A stretch of 64,000 nucleotides of DNA, taken from the NCBI RefSeq assembly GCF_035605935.1, contig NZ_DATNGK010000051.1, positions 32,641 through 96,640 on the forward strand, in the 5' to 3' direction. The stretch is from Actinocrinis sp035605935 (lineage in GTDB: Bacteria > Actinomycetota > Actinomycetes > Streptomycetales > Catenulisporaceae). Numbering within the stretch: position 1 is the first letter of the stretch; each line of letters begins with the position of its first letter. The translations under genes were made by a program, and so were the position numbers. A model generated the notes under the pieces. That model was not told the origin of the DNA, did no database searches, and worked only from the letters and a program-made list of their open reading frames with translations. Positions 18,239 through 28,833 of the stretch are shown in pieces.

Positions 18239-19405
18239 ATGAGCACCAAGGACTACTTGGAGAAGGACTACTACAAGGTGCTCGGCGTCCCCAAGGACGC
18301 TGCCGCGGCCGACATCAAGAAGGCGTACCGCAAGCTGGCCCGGCAGTACCACCCGGACGCCAACAAGGGGGACGCCGCCGCGGAGGAGAAGTTCAAGGAG
18401 ATCTCAGAAGCCTACGACGTCTTGTCCGACGACAAGCGGCGCAAGGAGTACGACGAGGCCAGGTCGCTGTTCGGCGGCGGGTTCCGCGGCGCCGGGGCGG
18501 GCAACGGCTTCCCGTTCGACCTCGGCGACCTGCTCGGCAACGCCGGCGGCGGCACCGCGGGCGGCGGACTCGGCGACATCCTGGGCGGGATCTTCAACCG
18601 CGGCCGTACCGGCGGCACCACGACGCAGACCGCCCCCGGGCGGCGCGGCGCGGACGTCGAGACCGAGGCCACGATCACCTTCATGCAGTCCATCGACGGC
18701 GTGACCATCCCGCTGCGGATGACCAGCGAGCACCCGTGCCGGGCCTGTTCCGGCACCGGCGCGAAGGCCGGCACCACGCCGCGGGTATGCCCGACCTGCG
18801 CCGGGACCGGCCAGGTGAGCCGGAATCAGGGTGGCTTCGCGTTCTCGGAGCCGTGCCGGGACTGCAAGGGCCGCGGCCTGGTGGTCGACGAACCGTGCCC
18901 GGTCTGCCACGGCTCCGGTCGCGCCGCCTCGACGCGCACTCTTCAGGCACGCATCCCCTCAGGCGTGCGCGACGGGATGCGGATCAGGCTTAAGGGCAAG
19001 GGCGCTCCGGGTGAGCGCGGCGGACCGGCGGGAGATCTGTACGTGGTGGTGCATGTGAAGCCGCACAAGGTCTTCGGGCGGGACGGCGACAACCTGACGG
19101 TGACCGTGCCGGTGACGTACCCGGAAGCGGTGCTCGGCTCTGACATCAAGGTGCCGGTGCTCGGCGGCGTGCCGGTCACCGTCAAGTTGCCGGCCGGCAG
19201 CGCGAACGGCAGGACCCTGCGGGTGCGCGGTAAGGGCGCCCCGCGCAAGGACGGCAGCCGCGGCGACCTGCTGGTCACCTTCGAGGTGGCCGTGCCGACC
19301 AAGCTAAGCGAGACCGCGAACGCGGCGCTGGAGAAGTACCGCGACGCCACCGCGGACCACGATGTGCGAGCCGAACTGCTCGACGCGGCGAAGGGAGAGG
19401 ACTGA
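18239..19405 (+). CDS. dnaJ: Chaperone DnaJ (type I Hsp40)
   Basis: DnaJ delivers substrates to DnaK and stimulates its ATPase. The 388-residue protein has the complete type I layout: J domain with HPD at 38-40, a Gly/Phe-rich stretch, four zinc-finger repeats (CRACSGTG, CPTCAGTG, CRDCKGRG, CPVCHGSG), and two C-terminal beta domains. A non-conserved segment around residues 118-135 (FNRGRTGGTTTQTAPG) separates the G/F region from the zinc domain. ATG 18239 follows AAGGAG. Only one base separates its TGA from the hspR start codon, so the two are probably translationally coupled. Confidence 0.98.
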   Translation: MSTKDYLEKDYYKVLGVPKDAAAADIKKAYRKLARQYHPDANKGDAAAEEKFKEISEAYDVLSDDKRRKEYDEARSLFGGGFRGAGAGNGFPFDLGDLLGNAGGGTAGGGLGDILGGIFNRGRTGGTTTQTAPGRRGADVETEATITFMQSIDGVTIPLRMTSEHPCRACSGTGAKAGTTPRVCPTCAGTGQVSRNQGGFAFSEPCRDCKGRGLVVDEPCPVCHGSGRAASTRTLQARIPSGVRDGMRIRLKGKGAPGERGGPAGDLYVVVHVKPHKVFGRDGDNLTVTVPVTYPEAVLGSDIKVPVLGGVPVTVKLPAGSANGRTLRVRGKGAPRKDGSRGDLLVTFEVAVPTKLSETANAALEKYRDATADHDVRAELLDAAKGED

Positions 19406-19406
19406 G

Positions 19407-19904
19407 ATGGTGCCGGAGAACGGTAACCCGGGCGGACGCAGGTCTGCCGAGGAGGCGGCGATGTACGTGATCTCCGTCGCCGCGGAGCTTTCCGGCCTGC
19501 ACCCGCAGACCCTGCGGCAGTACGACCGGCTCGGCCTGGTGAGCCCGGATCGGGCGCCCGGGCGCGGCCGCCGCTACTCCCTCCGCGATATCGAGCTGCT
19601 GCGCGAAGTGCAACGGCTCTCGCAGGACGAGGGCGTGAATCTGGCTGGGATCAAGCGGATCCGCGAGCTTCAGGACCAGGTCGAGCTGCTCAGCGCCCGG
19701 GTGGCCGAGCTGGAGGAGAGCCTGGCGATGGCGCGGGCGACCACAATCCCGCTGGCCGTTCCGGCCCAGCAGGCCGACTATCCGGTGGCGAGCGCACAGG
19801 CGCAGATCGCAGCGAACCCCTTGTACCGCCCGGACCTGCTTCCCGCGGTGCCGGCGTTCGGCACGTCGACCGCGCTGGTGGTCTGGAAGCCGCAGCAACA
19901 CTAG
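19407..19904 (+). CDS. hspR: Heat-shock repressor HspR (MerR family)
   Basis: HspR binds HAIR operators and represses dnaK and clpB in actinobacteria, with DnaK as corepressor. ATG 19407 is preceded by AAGGGAGAGG, which lies inside the dnaJ end. The 165-residue protein has an N-terminal winged-helix MerR domain (about 18-85: VISVAAELSGLHPQTLRQYD, then RRYSLRDIELLREVQRL), a coiled coil (QDQVELLSARVAELEESL), and a variable C-terminus ending ALVVWKPQQH. It is last in the operon it controls, giving autoregulation. Its stop codon TAG shares a base with the left end of an inverted-repeat element. Confidence 0.95.
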   Translation: MVPENGNPGGRRSAEEAAMYVISVAAELSGLHPQTLRQYDRLGLVSPDRAPGRGRRYSLRDIELLREVQRLSQDEGVNLAGIKRIRELQDQVELLSARVAELEESLAMARATTIPLAVPAQQADYPVASAQAQIAANPLYRPDLLPAVPAFGTSTALVVWKPQQH

Positions 19905-20066
19905 GGCGTGTTTTGAAACTAGCGGCGGATAGGGCCGCGGTGTCTGGCGCGTGCGATCGCAAGGCGGAAGGGCGTCCTCGAACCGGGTCGTCTGTGGACG
20001 CGCCTCCAACGCAGCGAGCGTGCGTGGCAGGCGTCGCGGCCCCGGCGATCGTTTCAAAACATGCCC
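19904..20066 (+). mobile_element. MITE-like inverted-repeat element, copy A
   Basis: GGGCGTGTTTTGAAAC (19904-19919) is matched by GTTTCAAAACATGCCC (20051-20066), a 15/16 terminal inverted repeat enclosing about 131 bp with no coding capacity. Internal blocks (for example GTCTGGCGCGTGCGATCGC at 19941-19959 and GGCAGGCGTCGCGGCC at 20026-20041) recur in inverted orientation near 44.5 kb. No clear target duplication beyond TA-type context is seen. It fills most of the hspR-clpB spacer. Confidence 0.65.
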
Positions 20067-20160
20067 CAGATCGGTCGACGGCACTTGAGTGGCCAAGTGA
20101 ATACAGCGCACTGAGTTCCGTCGGCAAGGCAACAGAGGATAACGGGACGAGGAGCACCTG

Positions 20161-22770
<2,610 letters not shown>

Positions 22771-22849
22771 GGCTGAGTGACCGTCGCTAGGTCGGATCGG
22801 CTGCGCTGTTCCTCTCGCGCTCGCCGGGGCGCGAGGGGATAGTGGTGTC

Positions 22850-22993
22850 ATGTCCAGAATCCGAGTTCGAACCGGAAAAGACCGGCCGGCGGCCCGTGCC
22901 GGTGCCCTCGGGCTGGTCCTGGTGCTGCTCGCGGGAACCTTTGCGGTCCGGTTGGAACTCGCCGCGCTTTCACGCGACGTGCGCGTTCCCTGA
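22850..22993 (+). CDS. Small single-pass membrane protein candidate, 47 aa
   Basis: An ATG-initiated frame encodes 47 residues: an Arg/Lys-rich start (MSRIRVRTGKDRPAARAG), one hydrophobic helix (ALGLVLVLLAGTFAVRL), and a short polar tail ending RDVRVP. A purine-rich GAGGGGATAGTG precedes the ATG. The charge asymmetry is that of a small membrane protein with a cytoplasmic N-terminus. It occupies the spacer between clpB and the convergent aminotransferase gene, which ends 24 bp further on. No homologue is recognised; it may be chance. Confidence 0.4.
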   Translation: MSRIRVRTGKDRPAARAGALGLVLVLLAGTFAVRLELAALSRDVRVP

Positions 22994-23017
22994 CATCCCG
23001 GACGTCCAGTCAGCCCG

Positions 23018-24253
23018 TCACTGCGGTTTTGCCAGCGCCGCCAGGCGATCCAGCGCCGCGCTCAGCACTTGTGGCTTCTTGCAGAAGGTGAATCGGACAA
23101 ACGGCGCGCCCGCCTGCTTGTCGTCGTAGAAGACTGCGTTGGGGATGGCCACCACACCGCAACGTTCCGGCAGCGCGCGGCAGAACGCCAGGCCGTCTTC
23201 TTCGCCGAGCGGCCGGATGTCCGTGGTGATGAAGTACGTGCCCTCGGTCGCCGACACGCCGAATCCGAGGTCTGCCAAGCCGGCCGCGAGCAGATCGCGT
23301 CGCGCACGCAGGCTCGCGCTCATCTCTGTGTAGTAATCGCGCGGCAGGCGCAGCGCCTCGGCGATCGCGTACTGAAACGGTCCGCCGCTGACATAGGTGA
23401 GGAACTGCTTCGTGGTACGCACCGCGGTGACCAGTTCCGCAGTGCCGGTAACCCAGCCGATCTTCCAGCCGGTGAAGGAGAAAGTCTTGCCAGAGGAGGA
23501 GATCGTGATCGTGCGGTCGCGCATGCCAGGCAGCGTGGCCATCGGTACGTGCGCGCCCTCGAACACCAGGTGCTCGTAGACCTCGTCGGTGATGACGATC
23601 AGGTCGTGCGTGATCGCGAGCTGCGCAAGCGTTCGCAACTCCGCCTCGGTGAGCACCATCCCGGTCGGGTTGTGTGGTGTGTTGAGCAACAGGACCCTGG
23701 TGCGCTCGGTAATCGAAGCGGCGAGCGCGTCGAGATCGGGATGCCAGCGCGGCTGCTGTTCGGTCGGCGGTCGCAGCGTAGCGGGTACGCGCACGCCGCC
23801 GGCCATGGCGATGCACGCCGCGTATGAGTCGTAGTAGGGCTCGAACGCGATCACCTCGTCGCCCGGGTTAATCACGGCGAGCAGCGCCGCGGCGATCGCC
23901 TCGGTGGCTCCGGCGGTGATCAGCACCTCGGTGTCGGGGTCGTATTCGAGGCCGTACCAGTCGGACTGGTGGTCGGCGACGGCGCGACGCAGTTCGGGGA
24001 TGCCCAAGCCGGGCGGGTACTGGTTACCGCGGCCCTCGAGGATCGCGCGCGCGGCGGACTCGGCGATCGCGGCCGGGCCGTCGGTGTCCGGAAAACCCTG
24101 GCCGAGGTTGATCGACCCGGTGGCCACGGCGAGCGCGGACATCTCGGCGAAGATCGTGGTACCGAGTCCATGCAACCGCGAGGCCAGCACCGGGCGCCGC
24201 GAACCCGATAAGTCTTTCGGGTGATCTGCCTCGGGCGTGGCGTGATGACTCAC
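23018..24253 (-). CDS. Class I PLP-dependent aminotransferase (Rv0858c/DapC-like)
   Basis: A fold-type I aminotransferase of 411 residues. It has NLGQGFPDTDGP near the start, the Asn and Asp of the PLP pocket in NTPHNPTG and VITDEVYEHL, the Schiff-base Lys in SSSGKTFSFTGWKIGW, and the substrate-carboxylate Arg in VRFTFCKKP near the C-terminus. It resembles mycobacterial Rv0858c, described as N-succinyldiaminopimelate aminotransferase (lysine and peptidoglycan precursor synthesis), and also methionine or kynurenine aminotransferases; specificity is not readable. GTG 24253 follows GGAGG by four bases. It diverges from the DUF2617 gene. Confidence 0.9.
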   Translation of the reverse strand: MSHHATPEADHPKDLSGSRRPVLASRLHGLGTTIFAEMSALAVATGSINLGQGFPDTDGPAAIAESAARAILEGRGNQYPPGLGIPELRRAVADHQSDWYGLEYDPDTEVLITAGATEAIAAALLAVINPGDEVIAFEPYYDSYAACIAMAGGVRVPATLRPPTEQQPRWHPDLDALAASITERTRVLLLNTPHNPTGMVLTEAELRTLAQLAITHDLIVITDEVYEHLVFEGAHVPMATLPGMRDRTITISSSGKTFSFTGWKIGWVTGTAELVTAVRTTKQFLTYVSGGPFQYAIAEALRLPRDYYTEMSASLRARRDLLAAGLADLGFGVSATEGTYFITTDIRPLGEEDGLAFCRALPERCGVVAIPNAVFYDDKQAGAPFVRFTFCKKPQVLSAALDRLAALAKPQ

Positions 24254-24358
24254 GCGTCCTCCAGTCGTTGACCCAGGGCGAGCCGTTTGTCAGACAGAAA
24301 GCCTTTTGGCAGTACGGCCCCCACCGGAGAAGCCTACGGCCTGGGACGGTGCCCACCG

Positions 24359-24874
24359 ATGTTCGTCGAGTTGACCGCGGCCTACTGCGATACCAGCGCC
24401 GGAGAGCTGGGCTGGTCGATTGACCTCGAACCACAGCCCGCGCTGGCGAGCCGGCGGCTCGACCTCGCGCCGTTCCACGCGGAGCTGCGGCTGCTCGGCG
24501 CCTCGCACCAGATCTGCGTGTGGCTGGGCAGCGGTCCTCGGGGAGGGCCCGAACCGCTCTGTCTGGAAACGGTGGCGTGCATGCCGGAGAGCACAGTGCC
24601 GCTGCCCCGGACGGCGGAATGCGAACTGCGCGGTTGGCGGTACACGATCGAGTCCGATGTCCGGACCTGCTCCGAGGCGGAGTTCGGGGTGCGGGTCGCC
24701 GGGATCGAGCGGTGTGCGGCGCATGGGCTGGCCGGCCGATACCCCGGATTGCCTGGCGCGCTCACAGCTATCGTGATGCGGCCGTGGCAGGCCGGGCTCT
24801 GGTGGACGACCTGGCACACGTATCCGCAGGATCGGCAGATCGCTACGACACTCAGCTTTCTGCGGTTGGAGTGA
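24359..24874 (+). CDS. DUF2617 family protein
   Basis: ATG 24359 (MFVELTAAYCDT) gives the typical DUF2617 beginning and 171 residues. The family pattern is visible: GELGWSIDLEPQPALA, then ELRLLGASHQICVW, GWRYTIESDVRTCS, and a WWTTWHTYPQ segment before the end. The function of the family is unknown; it is mostly actinobacterial and cytoplasmic. An upstream in-frame start at 24287 would add 24 residues that are not family-like. Its promoter region must be shared with the divergent aminotransferase gene. Confidence 0.8.
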   Translation: MFVELTAAYCDTSAGELGWSIDLEPQPALASRRLDLAPFHAELRLLGASHQICVWLGSGPRGGPEPLCLETVACMPESTVPLPRTAECELRGWRYTIESDVRTCSEAEFGVRVAGIERCAAHGLAGRYPGLPGALTAIVMRPWQAGLWWTTWHTYPQDRQIATTLSFLRLE

Positions 24875-25004
24875 CCTAAGACTGGTTTTCGCTGCAAAAC
24901 GTCTGATAGCGACCCATGCGATGCTCACGGCCGCGCGGCGGCGTACGCTGGCCTGCGAGCACGGCGGTCCGTCGCCGTTGCGCGGCTGAGCAGTGAGGGT
25001 GTCG

Positions 25005-26078
25005 ATGCCGTACGAGGCCACGGTCCCGGTCCACCGACGACTGCTCTGGCCCGCTGTCACCGATGCCGAGCGGCTGATCGGCGCGCTGCCCAACGCCTCG
25101 ATCGACGCCTCCGGCGCTCAGGGCGTGGCCGGGCGGCTGCGCGTACGCACCCGCGAGCAGACCGTCACCTTTCGCGGCGTCGCGCGCATAGTCAATGTCG
25201 TACCCAGTTCGCTGCGCGTTTCGATTGAGGTCGAGGCGGTCTTCGGCCGGACCGGTGGCACCGTGGAAGGTGTCGTGGAGATCTCGTTGCGGCAGTCCGG
25301 CTCCGGCACCCGCGTGGTCGTCGGCGGGCAGCTCGACATCGCGCCTGGCGCCGCGCCCCTCTCCGCCGAAGCGCTGGACAGCGCGTTCCAGCGGGTCGTG
25401 CAGCGCTGGTTCACCGCGCTGGCGGAGACCTCACCGGCCGCGAAGCCAGCCGCCGCGCAAGAGCATGCCGAGCGACGGGAACTGCCTGACTCGCCCTCGG
25501 AACCGCCTGCGACAGAGCCGCGATCCGGATCCGAGACCGACCTTCCGCGGCGGCGCAAATCCGACCGAGCGCCGCTGGCTGTCGTACGCGATGTGCGCGA
25601 TGTGGCTGCGGATCAGGAGGAGCAGGGCAACGGCAAGGCCGCGCCGGTCCAGGTTCCGCAGCCTGCCGCGCCCGAGGCGCAGGGACCGAACGGCTGGTCC
25701 AAGCCGATGCCACACCAGGCTGACGACGACGCGGCAGCTGAGGAGCAGAGCGCTGAATCGGACTCAGCCGCGCCACTTCCGCCTGCGCCGCATTCGCCCG
25801 CACCGCTGCGCCTCGTGACGCCTGAGCCGCAGGCCGCGCCGGTCGTGGATGAAGTGGCTGAGCCGGAAGCCGCCGAAACCGACGGCGCGCCTGCGGCTGT
25901 GGTGGCCGAGGAGCGGAACGAACCGGTCGAACCGGAGCCGGAGCCGGACGACATCTGGAGCCGGCTGCGCGACCGCAGCCTGCCGCCGTGGATTCCGTTC
26001 CTGATCGGCGCCGGTACGGCGACGCTGGCGGCGTTGGCTTTCGTGCTCGGCGCGCTACGCCGCCGCTACCGCCGCTGA
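25005..26078 (+). CDS. CoxG/SRPBCC-domain protein with C-terminal membrane anchor
   Basis: Residues about 1-145 form an SRPBCC fold of the CoxG (CO dehydrogenase subunit G, DUF1857/COG3427) type, starting MPYEATVPVHRRLLWPAVTDAERLIGALP, shown by the conserved gap pattern PNAS...G.L.V and VVEISL. A long Pro/Glu/Ala-rich linker (about 145-325) follows. The protein ends with one membrane helix (WIPFLIGAGTATLAALAFVLGAL) and an Arg-rich tail, so the domain is tethered inside the cytoplasmic membrane face. ATG 25005 follows GAGGG. No CODH genes are near; a lipid or hydrophobic ligand role is possible. It is 357 residues long. Confidence 0.7.
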   Translation: MPYEATVPVHRRLLWPAVTDAERLIGALPNASIDASGAQGVAGRLRVRTREQTVTFRGVARIVNVVPSSLRVSIEVEAVFGRTGGTVEGVVEISLRQSGSGTRVVVGGQLDIAPGAAPLSAEALDSAFQRVVQRWFTALAETSPAAKPAAAQEHAERRELPDSPSEPPATEPRSGSETDLPRRRKSDRAPLAVVRDVRDVAADQEEQGNGKAAPVQVPQPAAPEAQGPNGWSKPMPHQADDDAAAEEQSAESDSAAPLPPAPHSPAPLRLVTPEPQAAPVVDEVAEPEAAETDGAPAAVVAEERNEPVEPEPEPDDIWSRLRDRSLPPWIPFLIGAGTATLAALAFVLGALRRRYRR

Positions 26079-26127
26079 ATCCGCGCACTTGCCGATTACC
26101 TAGGAACACGCCCTAGATTCGCGCTGC

Positions 26128-26153
26128 GGAGACGCCGCAAAGGCGGCTTCTCC
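26128..26153 (+). terminator. Hairpin after the CoxG-like gene
   Basis: GGAGACGCCGC and GCGGCTTCTCC pair over 11 positions with one mismatch and an AAAG loop, 50 bp after the stop of the CoxG-like gene. Confidence 0.55.
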
Positions 26154-26285
26154 AGAGAGTGAGTCTTGTCATCGGATCGAGTGGTTGTCGGCTGAATCGG
26201 CGGCATCACCTCCCCCCGACTCCTACTGTGTGCATCACGTTCTGTGCGCGACCGGACGCGCACTGCAAGTCAGGAGCCGAAGCGT

Positions 26286-27176
26286 ATGTACGTCGAAGGG
26301 TGGAACGTCCACCGGGTCGTCCGGCCCAGCCGCCTGGCCAACGCCGTGATCGAACGGCTCCTGCTGCGGATACTGGACGGCGAGTTTCAGCCCGGCGGCG
26401 ACCTGCCGCCCGAGGCCGCGCTGGCTCAGGAGTTCGCGGTCAGCCGCACCATCCTGCGTGAAGCGCTCAAAGCGCTGGAGGAGAAGCGGGTCCTGCGGAT
26501 CCGGCACGGCCGCGGCACCACCGTGCGGTCCAAGGCGGATTGGAACATCCTGGACCCGCTAGTCCTCTCGGTGCTGCTGGAGTACGGCGGCTCCGCCACC
26601 CTCGCCACTGAGTTGGATGAGGTGCGCACCGCGCTGCACCTGCTCATGGCCGACCTGGCCGCGAAGCGCATCGAGGCCGAACAGCGTGACGCGCTCGATC
26701 TGGCGATCAGCCGGATGCGCGCCTGCCTGCCGAGCGACGTCTCCCCCGGCGACGTCCTCGGCTACCGCGAAGCCGCACACCAATTCGGGAAGATCCTCGC
26801 CGAGGCGTCGTGTAACGAGGTCGCACGGTGCGTCGTGGAGACCATCGACGTCCCGGCATCCGATGCCGCGCTGGAAGACGAACTGGCTGCGATGGTCAAG
26901 ACGCAGGAGTTCGCCGAGCGTCTTTACGCCCGCATCGTGCGCGGTACGGAGGCCGGTCGCGGTATCGAGAGCCCTGCGGTACAGAACAGTGCGCCGGTCG
27001 TTGACGATCTGACGCGACGTGAGATGGCCGGTGCCGAACCGAACGCATCGGCTACGACCGGTCTGCCTGTGCCGAACCAGTCGCCGCTACGCACGCAGCC
27101 GGTGCGTAGGCGACCCGGTGTGGAACTGCGCCCGACGATGGTCGGCGCTGGAAGCAGTGGCCGCTCGCTGCTGTGA
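26286..27176 (+). CDS. GntR-family regulator, FadR/FCD type
   Basis: The protein has an N-terminal winged helix of the GntR family (residues about 15-80, with LPPEAALAQEFAVSRTILRE and RIRHGRGTTVR as the recognition region and wing) and a helical FCD-like ligand domain (about 95-225, ELDEVRTALHLLMADLAA). The last 70 residues (SATTGLPVPNQSPLRTQP and similar) look disordered. ATG 26286 (MYVEGW) follows GGAG by eight bases. FadR-type regulators sense small organic acids. No obvious target operon lies next to it except pyrE, 146 bp downstream in the same direction, so its ligand is unknown. Confidence 0.8.
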   Translation: MYVEGWNVHRVVRPSRLANAVIERLLLRILDGEFQPGGDLPPEAALAQEFAVSRTILREALKALEEKRVLRIRHGRGTTVRSKADWNILDPLVLSVLLEYGGSATLATELDEVRTALHLLMADLAAKRIEAEQRDALDLAISRMRACLPSDVSPGDVLGYREAAHQFGKILAEASCNEVARCVVETIDVPASDAALEDELAAMVKTQEFAERLYARIVRGTEAGRGIESPAVQNSAPVVDDLTRREMAGAEPNASATTGLPVPNQSPLRTQPVRRRPGVELRPTMVGAGSSGRSLL

Positions 27177-27203
27177 GCAGCCCGCCGCACCAGCTTCCCG
27201 GTT

Positions 27204-27318
27204 GGTGTTCCTTCTCCTGTTCTTTCCTCCTCTCCTCCTAGTCGGGGCGTACCGCGCGCTGATCCGCGTTCCAGCTGATCCGTATCCTTTGTGGGACGCC
27301 CCGACCGGAAGGAATGCC
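27204..27318 (+). promoter_or_regulatory. Structured pyrE leader with an anti-ribosome-binding-site segment
   Basis: Bases 27204-27215 can pair with 27307-27318, which contain the pyrE ribosome-binding site GGAAGGA (12 contiguous pairs, three of them G-U). Inside this helix, GTCGGGGCGT (27241-27250) pairs perfectly with ACGCCCCGAC (27296-27305). The left strand starts a 32-nt tract (27208-27239) that is pyrimidine except for one G. The 9-mer GCTGATCCG occurs twice in the inner loop (27258 and 27274). Confidence 0.5.
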
Positions 27319-27322
27319 CCCG

Positions 27323-27895
27323 ATGCCGATCACCTTCGCCCCGGAGAGCCAGCACCGCACCGCACTGCTCGCGCAGATCAAGGCGAAGGCAGTGGTGCAC
27401 GGCAAGGTGACGCTCAGCTCGGGCCAGGAGGCCGACTTCTACATCGACCTGCGCCGGGTCGGCTTGGATGGCGCGGCGGCCCCGCTGGTCGGCCGGGTCA
27501 TGCTGGATTTGGTCCGTGACCTGGACTTCGACGCGGTCGGCGGTCTGACTCTCGGCGCCGACCCGGTCGCCTCGGCGATGTTGCACGCGGCGGCCGCCCA
27601 CCCGGAGCTGGTGGGCGGCCGCAAGCTCGACGCCTTCGTCGTACGCAAAACGGAGAAGGCGCACGGTTTGCAGCGGCGCATCGAGGGTCCGGACATCACT
27701 GGACGGCGGGTCATCATCGTTGAGGACACCTCGACGACCGGCGATTCACCGCTCGCGGCGGTCGAAGCCGCGCGCGCCGCGGGTGCGGAAGTAGTCGCGG
27801 TCGCAGTGATCGTTGAGCGGGGGGCACAGCCGGCGATCGACAAGGCCGGTCTGCCTTACTACGCCGCGTTCAGCCTTACCGATCTTGGCCTGTAA
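27323..27895 (+). CDS. pyrE: Orotate phosphoribosyltransferase
   Basis: PyrE joins orotate to PRPP, giving OMP in pyrimidine synthesis. The start at ATG 27323 is preferred because the ribosome-binding site GGAAGGA (27307-27313) abuts the alternative ATG at 27314 and is 9 bases from this one; the product is then 190 residues. Visible are the phosphate-binding LSSGQEADFYIDLRR, GGLTLGADPVASAM, the catalytic flexible loop AFVVRKTEKAHG, and the PRPP motif VIIVEDTSTTGDSPL. It stands alone and not in a pyrimidine operon. Its leader is structured. Confidence 0.96.
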   Translation: MPITFAPESQHRTALLAQIKAKAVVHGKVTLSSGQEADFYIDLRRVGLDGAAAPLVGRVMLDLVRDLDFDAVGGLTLGADPVASAMLHAAAAHPELVGGRKLDAFVVRKTEKAHGLQRRIEGPDITGRRVIIVEDTSTTGDSPLAAVEAARAAGAEVVAVAVIVERGAQPAIDKAGLPYYAAFSLTDLGL

Positions 27896-27909
27896 CTTTC
27901 CGCACAGCC

Positions 27910-27924
27910 AACGCCCTAGGCGTT
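27910..27924 (+). terminator. Short hairpin after pyrE
   Basis: AACGCC and GGCGTT flank CTA, 15 bp after the pyrE stop. With a 6-bp stem and 3-nt loop it is a weak candidate. Confidence 0.3.
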
Positions 27925-28052
27925 ACCGCACTCATCAAGGCCGAACCCGCGGTCGCCGCATAGCGTGCATGAGCGGCGTGATTGTCCCGAATCAGTCCCA
28001 TCCTCATGCGGCGTAAGGCGAAGGCTCACGTCGAACAGGTAGTCTTCCCCGC

Positions 28053-28805
28053 GTGAGCTTCCACGCCCTCAGCATCCTCAACCCGGCATCTCTGATCAGC
28101 TCGTTCGGCCTGGTCGGCGTCTACGCCATCATCTTCGTCGAGTGCGCGCTGATCATCGGGTTCTTCCTGCCCGGCGACTCGCTGCTGTTCGTGGCCGGCG
28201 TGGCCGCATCCAGCGCCGCGGACAAGCTCGTCGGCGCGCACCTGAACTACGCCGCCCTGCTGGTGGGTACGCCGATCGTCGCGATCGTCGGTTCGCAGAT
28301 CGGCCACTACACCGGGGCCCGTTTCGGCCGCAGGCTGTTCGACAAGCCGGACTCGCGCTTCTTCAAGCGCAAGTATGCGGTGCGCGCCGAGTTCTACTTC
28401 AACAAGTACGGCGGCGCGAAGGCCGTACTGGTCAGTCGATTCATCGTCGGTGTGCGCACCTTCGTCAACCCACTGGCCGGGATGCTGGAGATGCCCGGCC
28501 GTACGTTCCTGCTGTGGAGCGCAATCGGCAACATCTTCTGGGTGGAGCTGATGCTGGTGCTCGGTCACCAGCTCGGCGCGAAGGTCAAGGGCAACATCGA
28601 CACCACCATCCTGCCGATCGCGGCCGTGGTCGCGGTGATCACGCTGATCCCGCTGGGTCTAGAGATGCTCAAGGAGCGCCGGGCCGCACAGCGCGGAGAG
28701 CTGACCGACCTGCAGCGCTTCGAGCGGGAGCAGGAGGAGCTGTACTACAGCGACTCGGCTCCGCAGGCACCGGTGCCGGTGGCCGGGGCGCGGCACCGCA
28801 AGTGA
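28053..28805 (+). CDS. DedA-family membrane protein
   Basis: The 250-residue integral membrane protein has the DedA/SNARE-associated pattern: ECALIIGFFLPGDSLLFVAG early, then GSQIGHYTGARFGRRLF, the amphipathic re-entrant region KYGGAKAVLVSRFIVGVRTFVNPLAGMLEM, and terminal helices with GNIFWVELMLVLG. Some DedA proteins are flippases recycling undecaprenyl phosphate or phosphatidylethanolamine; which substrate applies here is not known. The C-terminal 35 residues are soluble and charged. GTG 28053 lacks an obvious Shine-Dalgarno and could be leaderless. Confidence 0.92.
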   Translation: MSFHALSILNPASLISSFGLVGVYAIIFVECALIIGFFLPGDSLLFVAGVAASSAADKLVGAHLNYAALLVGTPIVAIVGSQIGHYTGARFGRRLFDKPDSRFFKRKYAVRAEFYFNKYGGAKAVLVSRFIVGVRTFVNPLAGMLEMPGRTFLLWSAIGNIFWVELMLVLGHQLGAKVKGNIDTTILPIAAVVAVITLIPLGLEMLKERRAAQRGELTDLQRFEREQEELYYSDSAPQAPVPVAGARHRK

Positions 28806-28833
28806 CCCGCCACCGGGAGTGACGAGAGCCGCC

